Source: JABDMH01 sp965222645 (GTDB taxonomy: Bacteria > Bacteroidota > Bacteroidia > Chitinophagales > Saprospiraceae). Taken from it: DNA of 64,000 nucleotides. Positions within the stretch are counted from its first letter, which is position 1, and each line of letters opens with the position of its first letter. Made by a program: the position numbers and the translations under genes. A model generated the notes under the pieces. That model saw only the letters and a program-made list of their open reading frames with translations. It had not been told where the DNA came from and made no database searches. Shown here piece by piece: positions 19,662 through 27,655 of the stretch. The stretch covers positions 2,604,001 to 2,668,000 of the forward strand of contig OZ244968.1 of NCBI GenBank assembly GCA_965222645.1. Direction: 5' to 3'.

Positions 19662-19747
19662 TGAAACAGAGGTCAGAAAGGGAAAATATAAACAACCGGC
19701 CAGAAAATACCTTACAGCAATTCCAATATCGACAATGGGTATATTGA
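19661..19747 (+). CDS. 28-codon frame coupled to the DUF5682 gene, possible VWA gene stub
   Basis: An ATG overlaps the DUF5682 stop codon (TGATG), the arrangement expected for the next gene of the operon. The frame encodes only 28 residues (MKQRSERENINNRPENTLQQ, then FQYRQWVY) before a stop at 19745-19747. In related clusters this position is held by a VWA-domain gene. The stub may be what remains after that gene was lost, or a chance frame. No VWA sequence is visible beyond it. Confidence 0.3.
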   Translation: MKQRSERENINNRPENTLQQFQYRQWVY

Positions 19748-19768
19748 AAAAAAGGAACACGGCCTTCT

Positions 19769-20371
19769 TTATTCCTCCTCTTCAAGCAAACCCTGATCGT
19801 ACTCAAGAAATCCACTCTCCTTAAATTTTTCAAAAGCCGGATGCAATCTCAGGTAGGCCAGCATATCGTGTTCGAGAATAATATCTGAATTATCCAATTT
19901 ATTTTGCACAGCTTTCTTAAGGCATTCGAAACCATCTGCAGGCTTTTCCTGTACTGAGTATGCACAGGCCATATAAAAATAGATTTCAGGATCACGGGCA
20001 TCTAAGGCCAGGGCTTTTTTGAGCTCTTCCATTCCTTCTTCCAGGTTATACTCTTTTATTTTGGGTATGGCACTCCGCTTTATCTTGTCTTGCGGTTTTG
20101 AGGCTCCTTTTCCAAAGGGCACTGAAATATCTTCCAATACAATAATTCCATTTTTTCGTAAATCGAGCATTACTCCTTTACTACCTATCCTTGTCGTAAG
20201 CACATAGGGCACTTTACTGCCCCCTTCATCAACATTAAAAAAATGGTGTGTACCCAACAGTGAACTTTTCTCCGACACAATCTGTCGATTTACTTTTACC
20301 GTCTCCTTCCCTGTCCAGCTGTTGATAAACTCAATAATCAAATCATCATATCTAATCTCACGATAGTACAT
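19769..20371 (-). CDS. TPR-containing hypothetical protein
   Basis: This 200-residue soluble protein has an N-terminal beta-rich part of about 110 residues (including VPYVLTTRIGSKGVMLDLRKNGI). Two tetratricopeptide-like helical repeats follow (LEEGMEELKKALALDARDPEIYFYMACAY and KPADGFECLKKAVQNK) with an acidic C-terminus ending LLEEEE. TPRs usually mediate protein contacts. I cannot name a partner or reaction. It converges on the DUF5682 gene and is read in the same direction as scpA. Confidence 0.6.
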   Translation of the reverse strand: MYYREIRYDDLIIEFINSWTGKETVKVNRQIVSEKSSLLGTHHFFNVDEGGSKVPYVLTTRIGSKGVMLDLRKNGIIVLEDISVPFGKGASKPQDKIKRSAIPKIKEYNLEEGMEELKKALALDARDPEIYFYMACAYSVQEKPADGFECLKKAVQNKLDNSDIILEHDMLAYLRLHPAFEKFKESGFLEYDQGLLEEEE

Positions 20372-20470
20372 TGCATCAAAAACATTTTCTGGTAATCTAT
20401 TCTTAGTTAAAACAATTTTTGGTCATAAATGCCAGATCAAAAAGCCAATAACACAGAAACAATTTTTAGG

Positions 20471-21307
20471 CTACTCTTCCTCGGAGCCATCAATGGTAAA
20501 GACAGTTCCCGAAGTAAAATCTTCCTCCTTGTGATCTTCAGAATCGTCATCCTCAACATCTTCGGGAATTGTAAGCCAAAAGTTATTTAGACCTTCTCCC
20601 TGAATGAGATGCAATTTTTGCTGACTCAACAATTCCAGTAGTGCCAGAAAAGTCACAATGGCATGTATCCTGCTTTCCAGTCCTAAAAAGATCTGATCAA
20701 AAGATGTCTTTTCTCCCTTGACAACATGACTGAAAAGATAATTTTGCTGCTCCTGTATTGTATAGTCGTATCTGGCAATGGCATGAGCAACAATGGTCTT
20801 TTCGTTAAATTGCTCCATCACATTCTCAAACGCTTTGAGCAATTTGTATAGCGAAAGTGACTCCAATTCTGCATCTACCATAGCCAGCTCCGCAATGCGC
20901 CTCAATTCATCCTTTGTGCCCGAGCGGTTAAAGATCAGTGATCTTTCCTCTTCCAGCTTTCTGAAATCTTCCAGTGTCTCCTTATAACGCTTATACTCGA
21001 GTAACTTCTGCACCAATTCCTCTCTGGGATCAATTTCGTTGCCTTCGTCATCTACTGTCTTTCTTGGTAACAGTAATCGAGCCTTTATGCGCATCAAAGT
21101 AGCTGCTACTACTATAAACTCACTTGCCAAATCGATATTTAACGCCTCAATCTGCCGGATATAATCCAGAAAATCATCTGTGATCTTGGATATAGCTATA
21201 CTATTGATATCCAGCTCATCCCGCTCGATAAAAAAGAGCAATAGATCAAAGGGGCCCTCAAACTGAGGAAGCCTAATAGTGTAAGAATTGTAGTTTTGAT
21301 CTTCCAT
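20471..21307 (-). CDS. scpA: segregation and condensation protein A
   Basis: This kleisin subunit of about 278 residues partners with SMC and ScpB in chromosome condensation. The N-terminus is diagnostic: YTIRLPQFEGPFDLLLFFIERDELDINSIAISKITDDFLDYI, then EFIVVAATLMRIKARLLLP. The C-terminal winged-helix region (IVTFLALLELLSQQKLHLIQ) contacts the SMC head. The ATG at 21307 (MEDQNYN) is chosen over an upstream in-frame start at 21421 because homologues begin shortly before TIRLPQFEGP. It is divergent from the RsmI-like gene, with 48 bp between starts. Confidence 0.93.
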   Translation of the reverse strand: MEDQNYNSYTIRLPQFEGPFDLLLFFIERDELDINSIAISKITDDFLDYIRQIEALNIDLASEFIVVAATLMRIKARLLLPRKTVDDEGNEIDPREELVQKLLEYKRYKETLEDFRKLEEERSLIFNRSGTKDELRRIAELAMVDAELESLSLYKLLKAFENVMEQFNEKTIVAHAIARYDYTIQEQQNYLFSHVVKGEKTSFDQIFLGLESRIHAIVTFLALLELLSQQKLHLIQGEGLNNFWLTIPEDVEDDDSEDHKEEDFTSGTVFTIDGSEEE

Positions 21308-21355
21308 TATGACAAGTGGCAACAAAAGTAAATAAATCGAAGGTAGCTCAGCATA

Positions 21356-22069
21356 ATGTCTAAAAAAAAGAATGGACGGCTCTACCTTGTCCCGACCCCC
21401 CTGGTGGAAGGACAAACGCACTTTATGCCAGAGTACAACATTGAAGTAATATCAAAGTGCCGGTACTTTATCCTTGAAACCCTGAAGACGGGCCGGAGAC
21501 ATCTCAGGAATTTAAATCCTACCCTTCCTTTAGATGAATGTACGATTGAACTTTTAAATAAACATACTCTCACACACGAATTGGAACCATTGCTTGATCC
21601 AATCCTAGGGGGAAATGATCTTTGCATTTTGTCTGATGCTGGAGCACCCGCCATAGCAGATCCCGGGAGTGATCTTATAGCTATTGCACATCGTAAAAAT
21701 ATCGAGGTGATCCCCTTACCAGGACCATCATCGATATTTTTGGCTTTGATGGCCTCCGGGTTAAATGGACAGAAATTTTGTTTTCATGGATATCTCAGTC
21801 GAAAAAAGAATCAACTTCGATCCGACCTTAAACAAATTGAAAGGGAGGCTCTAAAGGGAACTACACAGATCTTTATGGAAACTCCATATCGCAATAACAT
21901 TTTATTTGAATCCATTCTACAAGCAATGCCCAAAGAACTTCACCTTTGCATGGCATCGAATCTAACTAGCGAGTCACAAACAATCAAAACTAAAAGCATC
22001 GATGAGTGGAAGAAGATTGCTCAACCGGATTTAAATAAAATCCCGTCAATTTTTCTAATAGGAATTTGA
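21356..22069 (+). CDS. RsmI-like SAM-dependent methyltransferase
   Basis: This 237-residue tetrapyrrole-methylase-fold protein (SAM-binding) is of the RsmI group. Conserved segments are YLVPTPL at the N-terminus, CILSDAGAPAIADPGSDLI around residues 90-108, VIPLPGPSSIFLALMASGL, and FMETPYRN. RsmI methylates the ribose of C1402 in 16S rRNA. This shorter Bacteroidota form lacks part of the canonical C-terminus, so the exact target is uncertain. It has its own promoter in the 48-bp divergent region with scpA. Confidence 0.82.
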   Translation: MSKKKNGRLYLVPTPLVEGQTHFMPEYNIEVISKCRYFILETLKTGRRHLRNLNPTLPLDECTIELLNKHTLTHELEPLLDPILGGNDLCILSDAGAPAIADPGSDLIAIAHRKNIEVIPLPGPSSIFLALMASGLNGQKFCFHGYLSRKKNQLRSDLKQIEREALKGTTQIFMETPYRNNILFESILQAMPKELHLCMASNLTSESQTIKTKSIDEWKKIAQPDLNKIPSIFLIGI

Positions 22070-22119
22070 ATATTGAGCTCTAGCCCAAATAAATGATCTG
22101 TGGAATGTGCCTTCAGATC

Positions 22120-22650
22120 CTATTGCTTTTCGAAGCTGATCAATTTTTCTTGAGCCTCTTTTACACCGGCTGCAATATTACATGCTGCATAGAGTGTTTT
22201 TACCTCTTGCCATACCGAAATAGCCAGATGCCTGTCATCGAGTTTTTCAAGTACTAGCCCATATCCTCTGAGTGCATTTGCCATATCATTTGTATTTCCC
22301 CTTTCATCTTCCCGATAAATCGCAATGGCCTCTTCATACCTTTTTTTTGCCTGTTCATCCTCATTCAACCTTCGCAAATAATCAGCAATGTGCCTTGTGG
22401 CGTGAGCAATCAAGCGACGATCTCCTGTTTCAGTATAATATTCGAGTGATTGATTTTCTAAAAATAGGGCCCTATCCAGCTCCTCTAAATCTGATGCACA
22501 GTGTGCATAAATGTGATATATTCTGCCCAACGTCTGAAAATCGTTAGGGCTGCATTGTTTCTCGGCTTCGGCCAAAACTTTTTCCGCTTGCTTATAGCTT
22601 TCCTGACACCTAAATAACCAAGCTTTTCTTAGAAGTTCTTTCACTTTCAC
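22120..22650 (-). CDS. TPR-repeat protein
   Basis: This 176-residue all-helical protein is made of about four tetratricopeptide repeats (for example YKQAEKVLAEAEKQCSPNDFQ, DRALFLENQSLEYYTETGDRR, EQAKKRYEEAIAIYREDERG and HLAISVWQEVKTLYAACN). It lacks a signal peptide and probably works in the cytoplasm as a scaffold. The function is unknown. The region upstream (22651-22920) shows no gene. Confidence 0.65.
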   Translation of the reverse strand: MKVKELLRKAWLFRCQESYKQAEKVLAEAEKQCSPNDFQTLGRIYHIYAHCASDLEELDRALFLENQSLEYYTETGDRRLIAHATRHIADYLRRLNEDEQAKKRYEEAIAIYREDERGNTNDMANALRGYGLVLEKLDDRHLAISVWQEVKTLYAACNIAAGVKEAQEKLISFEKQ

Positions 22651-23325
22651 TGCCTATACAATGAGTCTTTTGGATTATCTGAGTTTTTTGATGTGATGGT
22701 GTTATGGCCTAAATCTAAGATTAAAAAATATTTTTTCATTGAAAATATTTATTGATGTGCATGATATACTTCTTGTGCACTCGTTAGAAAGTCTTAGAGG
22801 ATTCAGTCGCGTGGATTACCTTCCCGTTTGTGTGATCTTCACTCAATTGAGTTGTTGCATTTCCATGACATGAATCTTAGAGGTGCCGTGAGAGATTTTT
22901 TTTTGGAATGATCTGCCAGAATACCTCACTAACTAGACTAGTCTAGTTAACTGTGTCAAACAAATCAGGTGCATTAATAGGTTTCTTTTGCACCAGCTCG
23001 TCATCATCAAAAGACCTGCCTGCAATACCGCAGGTAGGCTATGGCTAGGTGCGGTTTCGCTTCTTAGATCTGGCACAAATCATTCCAATTTATACTACCC
23101 ACTCATCTATTACAGTCAACTGGAGTGGTGCGGGATTCAACTGGAATATTGCCCAATTGAAGTAATAACCCTGGCAAGGTTTGAGATGCTTTATACTGTT
23201 ATCGAGTTCCATCTGTAACTAAGGGTTGATTGCTTGATTTTCCGTAATACCATACATATTGTCAGAATAATGTGTACAATTCCCCAATAACTCTGGGTGA
23301 AAGATGAATCTTTTCGATTGGGAAA

Positions 23326-23595
23326 ATGTTATCTTTAGCAAATACGGCAATGACAGCGAGAATTAAAAGAGTACAGCAAAGACTGGTGGAATCAGCTAGA
23401 CACGATTCAAACCGGGTTCATATTACTCCCAGACCAAACGGCTGGGCAGTCAGAAAAGAAGGTAATCTCCAAGCCTCCAAGGTCTTTTCAACTCGAAAAC
23501 AGGCCATTGAGAAGGCTAGGACCTGGGTATTATCTGGTAAGGCAACATCTGTAGTTATCCATGGTAGAGATGGTAAATTCTGGACTACCACTTAG
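23326..23595 (+). CDS. DUF2188 domain protein
   Basis: This 89-residue protein (or 81 from an ATG at 23350) has a C-terminal DUF2188 domain: VHITPRPNGWAVRKEGNLQASKVFSTRKQAIEKAR, then VVIHGRDGKFWTT. The domain is small and widespread with no proven biochemical role. Its stop codon TAG overlaps the GTG start of the next gene (TAGTG), so the two are translationally coupled. DUF2188 proteins are often found in accessory or phage-defence-like neighbourhoods, which is only suggestive here. Confidence 0.8.
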   Translation: MLSLANTAMTARIKRVQQRLVESARHDSNRVHITPRPNGWAVRKEGNLQASKVFSTRKQAIEKARTWVLSGKATSVVIHGRDGKFWTTT

Positions 23596-24206
23596 TGTCG
23601 TATGAAGAGAATATCTTCATCAATTGTCCTTTTGATGATGATTATTATCCACTTTTGAAAGCCACTTTTGTTTTCAGTCATATTTTGTGGATTAAAACCA
23701 AGAATCTCCGAAACAAAAGATGGAAATGATATAAGGATCAAGCAGATCCAGAATTGATTTCTACTTCGAGGTTCAGTATTCATGACTTGTCAAGAATTCT
23801 TCCCAAATCAAAAGAGGATCTACCTCGCTTTAATATGCCTTTCGAACTTGGATTGGATTTGGGATGCAAAGTGTTTTCTAAAAAAGATAAAAAATGCCTG
23901 ATCCTTGAGGAAAAACCCTACCGATATCAGGAGGTTATCTCTGATATAGCAGGTCAGGATATAAGTAGTCATAATAATGATCCAATTATGATTGTGAAAG
24001 AAGTTAGAAATTGGATATTTAAATTGGGATTACGTGATAGATCAAAGGCATACACAACAATCTGGGACCTATATAATGAGTTTCTTTATGATTTTGACAA
24101 TGATATGAAGGCCGAAAATCTCAACCCGGACAGATTGTGGGAAATACCATTTTCAGAACTTATCGACATGATGACAGCATGGGTTAAATCCAAAACTAAA
24201 AAATAA
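23595..24206 (+). pseudogene. frameshifted gene of the INCPFD/NMPFELG family
   Basis: Three overlapping frames together give one protein of about 200 residues. Frame 1 starts at GTG 23595 (MSYEENIFINCPFDDDYYPLL, then KATFVFSH). Frame 2 continues near 23675 with IFCGLKPRISETKDGNDIRI, then KQIQN. Frame 3 runs from 23754 to 24206 with ISTSRFSIHDLSRI, FNMPFELGLDLGCKVF, YRYQEVISDIAGQDISSHNNDP and VRNWIF. Two small indels separate the frames, so the gene is probably inactive unless the errors arise from sequencing. I recall this as an uncharacterised family whose intact members begin with INCPFD and carry SIHDLSR and MPFELG. Function unknown. Confidence 0.7.
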
Positions 24207-24211
24207 ACTAG

Positions 24212-24417
24212 ACTAGTGAGGTTACTCCGGAAAGTGCCAATTTCACAAAATGAGTCAATTTTGGACCTGCTTTCATGGGATTTCAGCAAGGCTCAGTGAG
24301 ATTTTCACTTTTTTGAGATCGGCTGATGCCAGTGTATCAGGCGATTGAAGATAATGAAAATATCCCCAAAAGAGCCATTTTTGATTTGGCAACCTTTTCG
24401 GAGTAGGCTCACTAGTT
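24212..24417. repeat. about 206-bp segment with inverted ends (MITE-like or IS end)
   Basis: The segment begins ACTAGTGAGGTTACTCCGG, and its other end read in reverse is ACTAGTGAGCCTACTCCG, an imperfect terminal inverted repeat of about 25 bp. No reading frame of note lies inside. The left end of the DUF2188 cassette (near 22915-22930) carries a related sequence. This suggests three copies of one mobile-element terminus around the cassette. Confidence 0.45.
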
Positions 24418-24481
24418 ATTACTCCCCTTTAAGTCAATAGAATAATTGCTCAAAAGGTGATGCACATCTGGATACAACAAA

Positions 24482-25645
24482 TTATCGACCAAACCATGCA
24501 TTTATAATTTCCCGTTCTCTTGCCAATACAGTCTTCGGATTATTCTCATATACCTTGCGTTGCTCGGCCGTCAATGCATCAGAATACCACCAATCGTAAG
24601 TATCTTTTACCGAATCGACTAATGGTCTAAATAAAAGACCATTTTGCACTGCCTTTTGATTATTTATCCGGGCCGATCCATAATTATTTTCTTCCGGCAT
24701 GATCCATGGAACGATATGATGGATTCCCTGCTTTTTTAGAAAATCATAATCGTCGATTTTTATAAAAGTAGTTTCTACATCAAACGCACTCGCAGCCTCA
24801 TCCACAAATGAATACATATCCTGTGAACTCTTTGGTCCTACCGCGTTATATGTACCGATATTTTTTTTCTCCAGAAGTCGAATCATCCATCCCGCCGCAT
24901 CTCGTACATCAATATATTGCACAGGGTCCTCCTTCTTGCCGGGAACCAATACTTCCCCTCCCTGACTCAACCTCACTGGCCAATGAATAAATCGATTTGA
25001 CTTATCAGCTGGTCCAATCATATACGTTGGCCTGACAATTATTGTCCTATTTTTCCCAAATTGATCAGTAGCTTGAATCTCCGAATTGGCCTTCATCACA
25101 CCATACCAGTACTCCAACTTCATTTCCTCATCCTCAATGTTCTCAGGTTCAACAAGTAGCACCGGATCCTCCTCCTTAAGATTGTCTTTTAAATACGGAT
25201 AATATACACCGGTCGAAGATGTATAAAGATAGAGTTCTACATTTTCCTTTAATAGTTCAGCAGAAGCTTTCGTCCACTCGGCATTGTGTCCGGAATTATC
25301 AATAACTGCATCCCATTTTCGATTTTTTAACGCCGTGAGATTGTCTTTGCGGTCACCGATGAGCATCTCCACATCACCAAATAGATCCCGGTGGATAGTC
25401 GGTTTGGTCTTTCCTCGTGTAAACGTGGTAATCGAGTGACCACGATTCATTGCATACGCTATCTGATGAGGCCCCAGAAAGCTGGTACCCCCGAGAATGA
25501 GAATATTCAATTTTTTATTTATTCCCGCAGCTTTTCCTTTCCCGCCAGCCACATTGCAGGCAGAAAAAGCAGGGTGTAGAAGAGGCAGTGTGACCCCTGT
25601 TTTTATCGTTAGCTCAATATATTTTCTTCTGTTTATTTTATTCAT
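24482..25645 (-). CDS. NAD-dependent epimerase/dehydratase family protein
   Basis: This 387-residue extended short-chain dehydrogenase-like protein has a Rossmann motif GGTSFLG around residues 52-58, then NRGHSITTFTRGKT, DNSGHN, YTSSTGVY and a YWYGVMKANSE segment in place of a canonical YxxxK. The N-terminus (NRRKYIELTIKTGVTLPLLHPAFSAC) looks like a Tat-type or lipoprotein export signal with Cys at about position 30, so the protein may act outside the cytoplasm. The substrate is unknown. It is followed upstream by a PhyH-type gene on the same strand, 47 bp apart. Confidence 0.8.
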   Translation of the reverse strand: MNKINRRKYIELTIKTGVTLPLLHPAFSACNVAGGKGKAAGINKKLNILILGGTSFLGPHQIAYAMNRGHSITTFTRGKTKPTIHRDLFGDVEMLIGDRKDNLTALKNRKWDAVIDNSGHNAEWTKASAELLKENVELYLYTSSTGVYYPYLKDNLKEEDPVLLVEPENIEDEEMKLEYWYGVMKANSEIQATDQFGKNRTIIVRPTYMIGPADKSNRFIHWPVRLSQGGEVLVPGKKEDPVQYIDVRDAAGWMIRLLEKKNIGTYNAVGPKSSQDMYSFVDEAASAFDVETTFIKIDDYDFLKKQGIHHIVPWIMPEENNYGSARINNQKAVQNGLLFRPLVDSVKDTYDWWYSDALTAEQRKVYENNPKTVLAREREIINAWFGR

Positions 25646-25692
25646 AACTAATACAGCTGTTCAGTTGGTGACCAAATCTGCTTGAACAATTT

Positions 25693-26676
25693 TTATTGCC
25701 AGGTTCTCAGACCTAATAACTTCTCCCCATGTTCATCCAGCTTGGCGGTTTTGTATTTGATCTGCTCCCAGTTTCTTGGATCTCCTGGAAATGCATATCC
25801 CTGGGGAGCAATTCGATCTCGCCATGACCGTATGCGCCATTCCCGTAGTTTCTGATTATCCTCTTGTGCAGGCATCATTGATATATATTGAGCAATTCTA
25901 ACTTTATTTTTAGATAAATTGGGTCTTATGCCATGTGGGAGAGCACTGTGAAAAATGAGTAAGTCTCCTGCCTCTAGTTTTACTTTTATGATCTTATTTT
26001 CAAATCCTGTGATATCTGGTTGAAAGCGATCGCGATCCTCCGGTTGGGTTAACTTCCACCTGTCGTAAGTCCTAAATAGTTCTGGTATGCATTGGAATCC
26101 ACCCATATCAGGATCCGTCTGATCAGAAAGGGCCAACACTCCCTGAACGTTCTGTGGTTTGGTATCCGGATCATAATCCCAATGAATAAATCCATTGAAA
26201 CCAGAGAGATGGCGTTTTGGAAAATTAAGATTTGCCCGGTCTATGGTGACCCAGAGTTTTTCTGTACCCCAAATATCGACGAATGCATCATAAATGCGTG
26301 GAGCTTGCCTGTTTTCCCACATCAACTGATGGTTGTATGCTTCTACCATACCACTGCCAATGAGTTCTTTCATCTCCATCTCAGCGCGAGGAGAGGTGTA
26401 CCAAGTCGCAGGATCTCTGGGATCTTTCTCTTCAAACTCCCACAGAAACCCGGCAGTTTTTTTTGCCTGTTCTTTTGAGATCGCATTCTTTACCACGATA
26501 TACCCTTCCAGCATCCAGAATGTCCAGTCATCTTCACTAAGTACGCGCAAGGGCAATTCGTTGGAACGATCATTTAATTTGACAGTACTGGATTTTGCTG
26601 TAGAGGGATTGCCAGGTATGTCCTTATGAGCATTATTCGGCATTTCAGTAGAGTTGTACTTCATCCTGGTACACAT
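25693..26676 (-). CDS. phytanoyl-CoA dioxygenase (PhyH) family protein
   Basis: This 327-residue protein (or 323 from the ATG at 26664) belongs to the Fe(II)/2-oxoglutarate oxygenase superfamily, PhyH branch. The iron-binding HxD is in FIHWDYDPD, and the distal His and the 2-oxoglutarate Arg lie in ALPHGIRPNLSKNKVRIAQY. The N-terminal stretch EDWTFWMLEGYIVVKNAISKEQAKK is typical of the family. It hydroxylates an unknown substrate. The neighbouring epimerase-like gene lies 47 bp downstream and may be in the same operon. Confidence 0.85.
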   Translation of the reverse strand: MCTRMKYNSTEMPNNAHKDIPGNPSTAKSSTVKLNDRSNELPLRVLSEDDWTFWMLEGYIVVKNAISKEQAKKTAGFLWEFEEKDPRDPATWYTSPRAEMEMKELIGSGMVEAYNHQLMWENRQAPRIYDAFVDIWGTEKLWVTIDRANLNFPKRHLSGFNGFIHWDYDPDTKPQNVQGVLALSDQTDPDMGGFQCIPELFRTYDRWKLTQPEDRDRFQPDITGFENKIIKVKLEAGDLLIFHSALPHGIRPNLSKNKVRIAQYISMMPAQEDNQKLREWRIRSWRDRIAPQGYAFPGDPRNWEQIKYKTAKLDEHGEKLLGLRTWQ

Positions 26677-26840
26677 TAATGAGAATTAAAAATAGGAAAC
26701 CAAAATCAGAAAGAAGAATTATCGCATGGCAGGAAATCTGTGCATTCACGGATCGTGGTATTTGAAAGCAGGTGCCATAGTGGCCAGAATAATTGTTTTG
26801 AATTATGTCGATCCTAATCGGCTCCAGACAATTGGAATCA

Positions 26841-27437
26841 CTATATCTTTTGTTTTAAGGTATTCGCACCGACGACATATGCATAAAGCGATGCGGGATA
26901 AAAATTTAGTTCGATTCCATTCTCAATAAATTGAATTTGCTTATCAATTGAGGTGACGAGGGCAATAGAAAGATGATTTTTTGTACAAAAGGTCAATAGG
27001 CTCTTTAGTTCCTTTGGTTTTTCGATATAGCGATTGCTCCATTTTATTTCCAATGCCCATCTGGGTTTTAGATTTCCATTGTCCAACAATATCATATCAA
27101 CTTCACCCGCCTTGCGCCGCATTTTCCAATTAGCATAGTGCAAGAGGACATTTTCACGATGCATCCATTGGGCATAAATAGCCGTTTCCACAATATTTCC
27201 TACTTCATCATCAATTGGGGTTACTGGCGAAAATAATGCAGTGCGCAAAGATGGGTTTGTAAGGAAGATCTTAAAACCAGTGACACGCTTAAAGTATCTT
27301 GCATTTTCATCTAACTTATTCACTACATTGATCAGGAAGGCTGCTTCCAGGTACTCCATGTATCGCTTCACCATTTCTTTTTTCAAACCGCTATCCTTGG
27401 CAATTTTTTGAAGAGAAAACTCCTTGCTCGTTTCACC
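26841..27437 (-). pseudogene. 5'-truncated AAA ATPase, DUF4143 part only
   Basis: The open frame begins after a stop at 27438-27440 and reads SLQKIAKDSGLKKEMVKRYMEYLEAAFL, a winged-helix linker. The DUF4143 nuclease-like region follows (GNIVETAIYAQWM, EVDMILL and ALEIKWSNR). Intact proteins of this family, such as the one at 45354-46472, carry an N-terminal P-loop ATPase of about 200 residues. None is found in any frame upstream. A TTG at 27386 could start a 181-residue protein, but it would lack the ATPase. Probably a deletion remnant. Confidence 0.7.
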
Positions 27438-27477
27438 CTAATAGGCATTATATGTAAAAATAAGACCTAACAATACT

Positions 27478-27545
27478 CCTTATTTTGACATTTTTGTCCT
27501 TTTAAGGTATTTTTCAAAGATTTTACGCCCTTATTTTGACATTTT
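27478..27545. repeat. two direct 17-bp repeats upstream of the truncated ATPase
   Basis: CCTTATTTTGACATTTT occurs at 27478-27494 and again at 27529-27545, 51 bp apart, just upstream of the broken DUF4143 gene. They may be operator sites of the lost gene or the footprint of the deletion that removed its 5' part. No gene lies in this stretch. Confidence 0.5.
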
Positions 27546-27655
27546 CATTTAGAATGTTGGATGAAACTAAAGATAGAATGATTGGCAGGTCTTGCAAAGA
27601 TCAAGGGTCCTATCTAAAATGGAATGTTCCACTTTCCGATAAGATATTAGATATA

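Larger units (their letters stand above)
22924..24221. mobile_element. small accessory cassette bounded by inverted repeats
   Basis: The left boundary reads CCTCACT (22924-22930) followed by the perfect 18-bp palindrome AACTAGACTAGTCTAGTT (22931-22948). The right boundary AACTAGACTAGTGAGG (24206-24221) is its inverse, CCTCACTAGTCTAGTT, lacking 9 bp of the palindrome. Between them are a DUF2188 gene and a frameshifted partner gene. No transposase is present, so this could be a non-autonomous element or two IS/MITE ends that happen to flank a cargo. From 22949 to 23325 there is no credible gene; a short inverted repeat (CCTGCCTGC ... GCAGGTAGG) lies near 23020. Confidence 0.4.

Noticed and set aside
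22988..23218. 76-residue plus-strand frame before DUF2188
   Set aside because: Composition is not protein-like, it contains a small inverted repeat (CCTGCCTGC ... GCAGGTAGG), and there is no recognisable domain.
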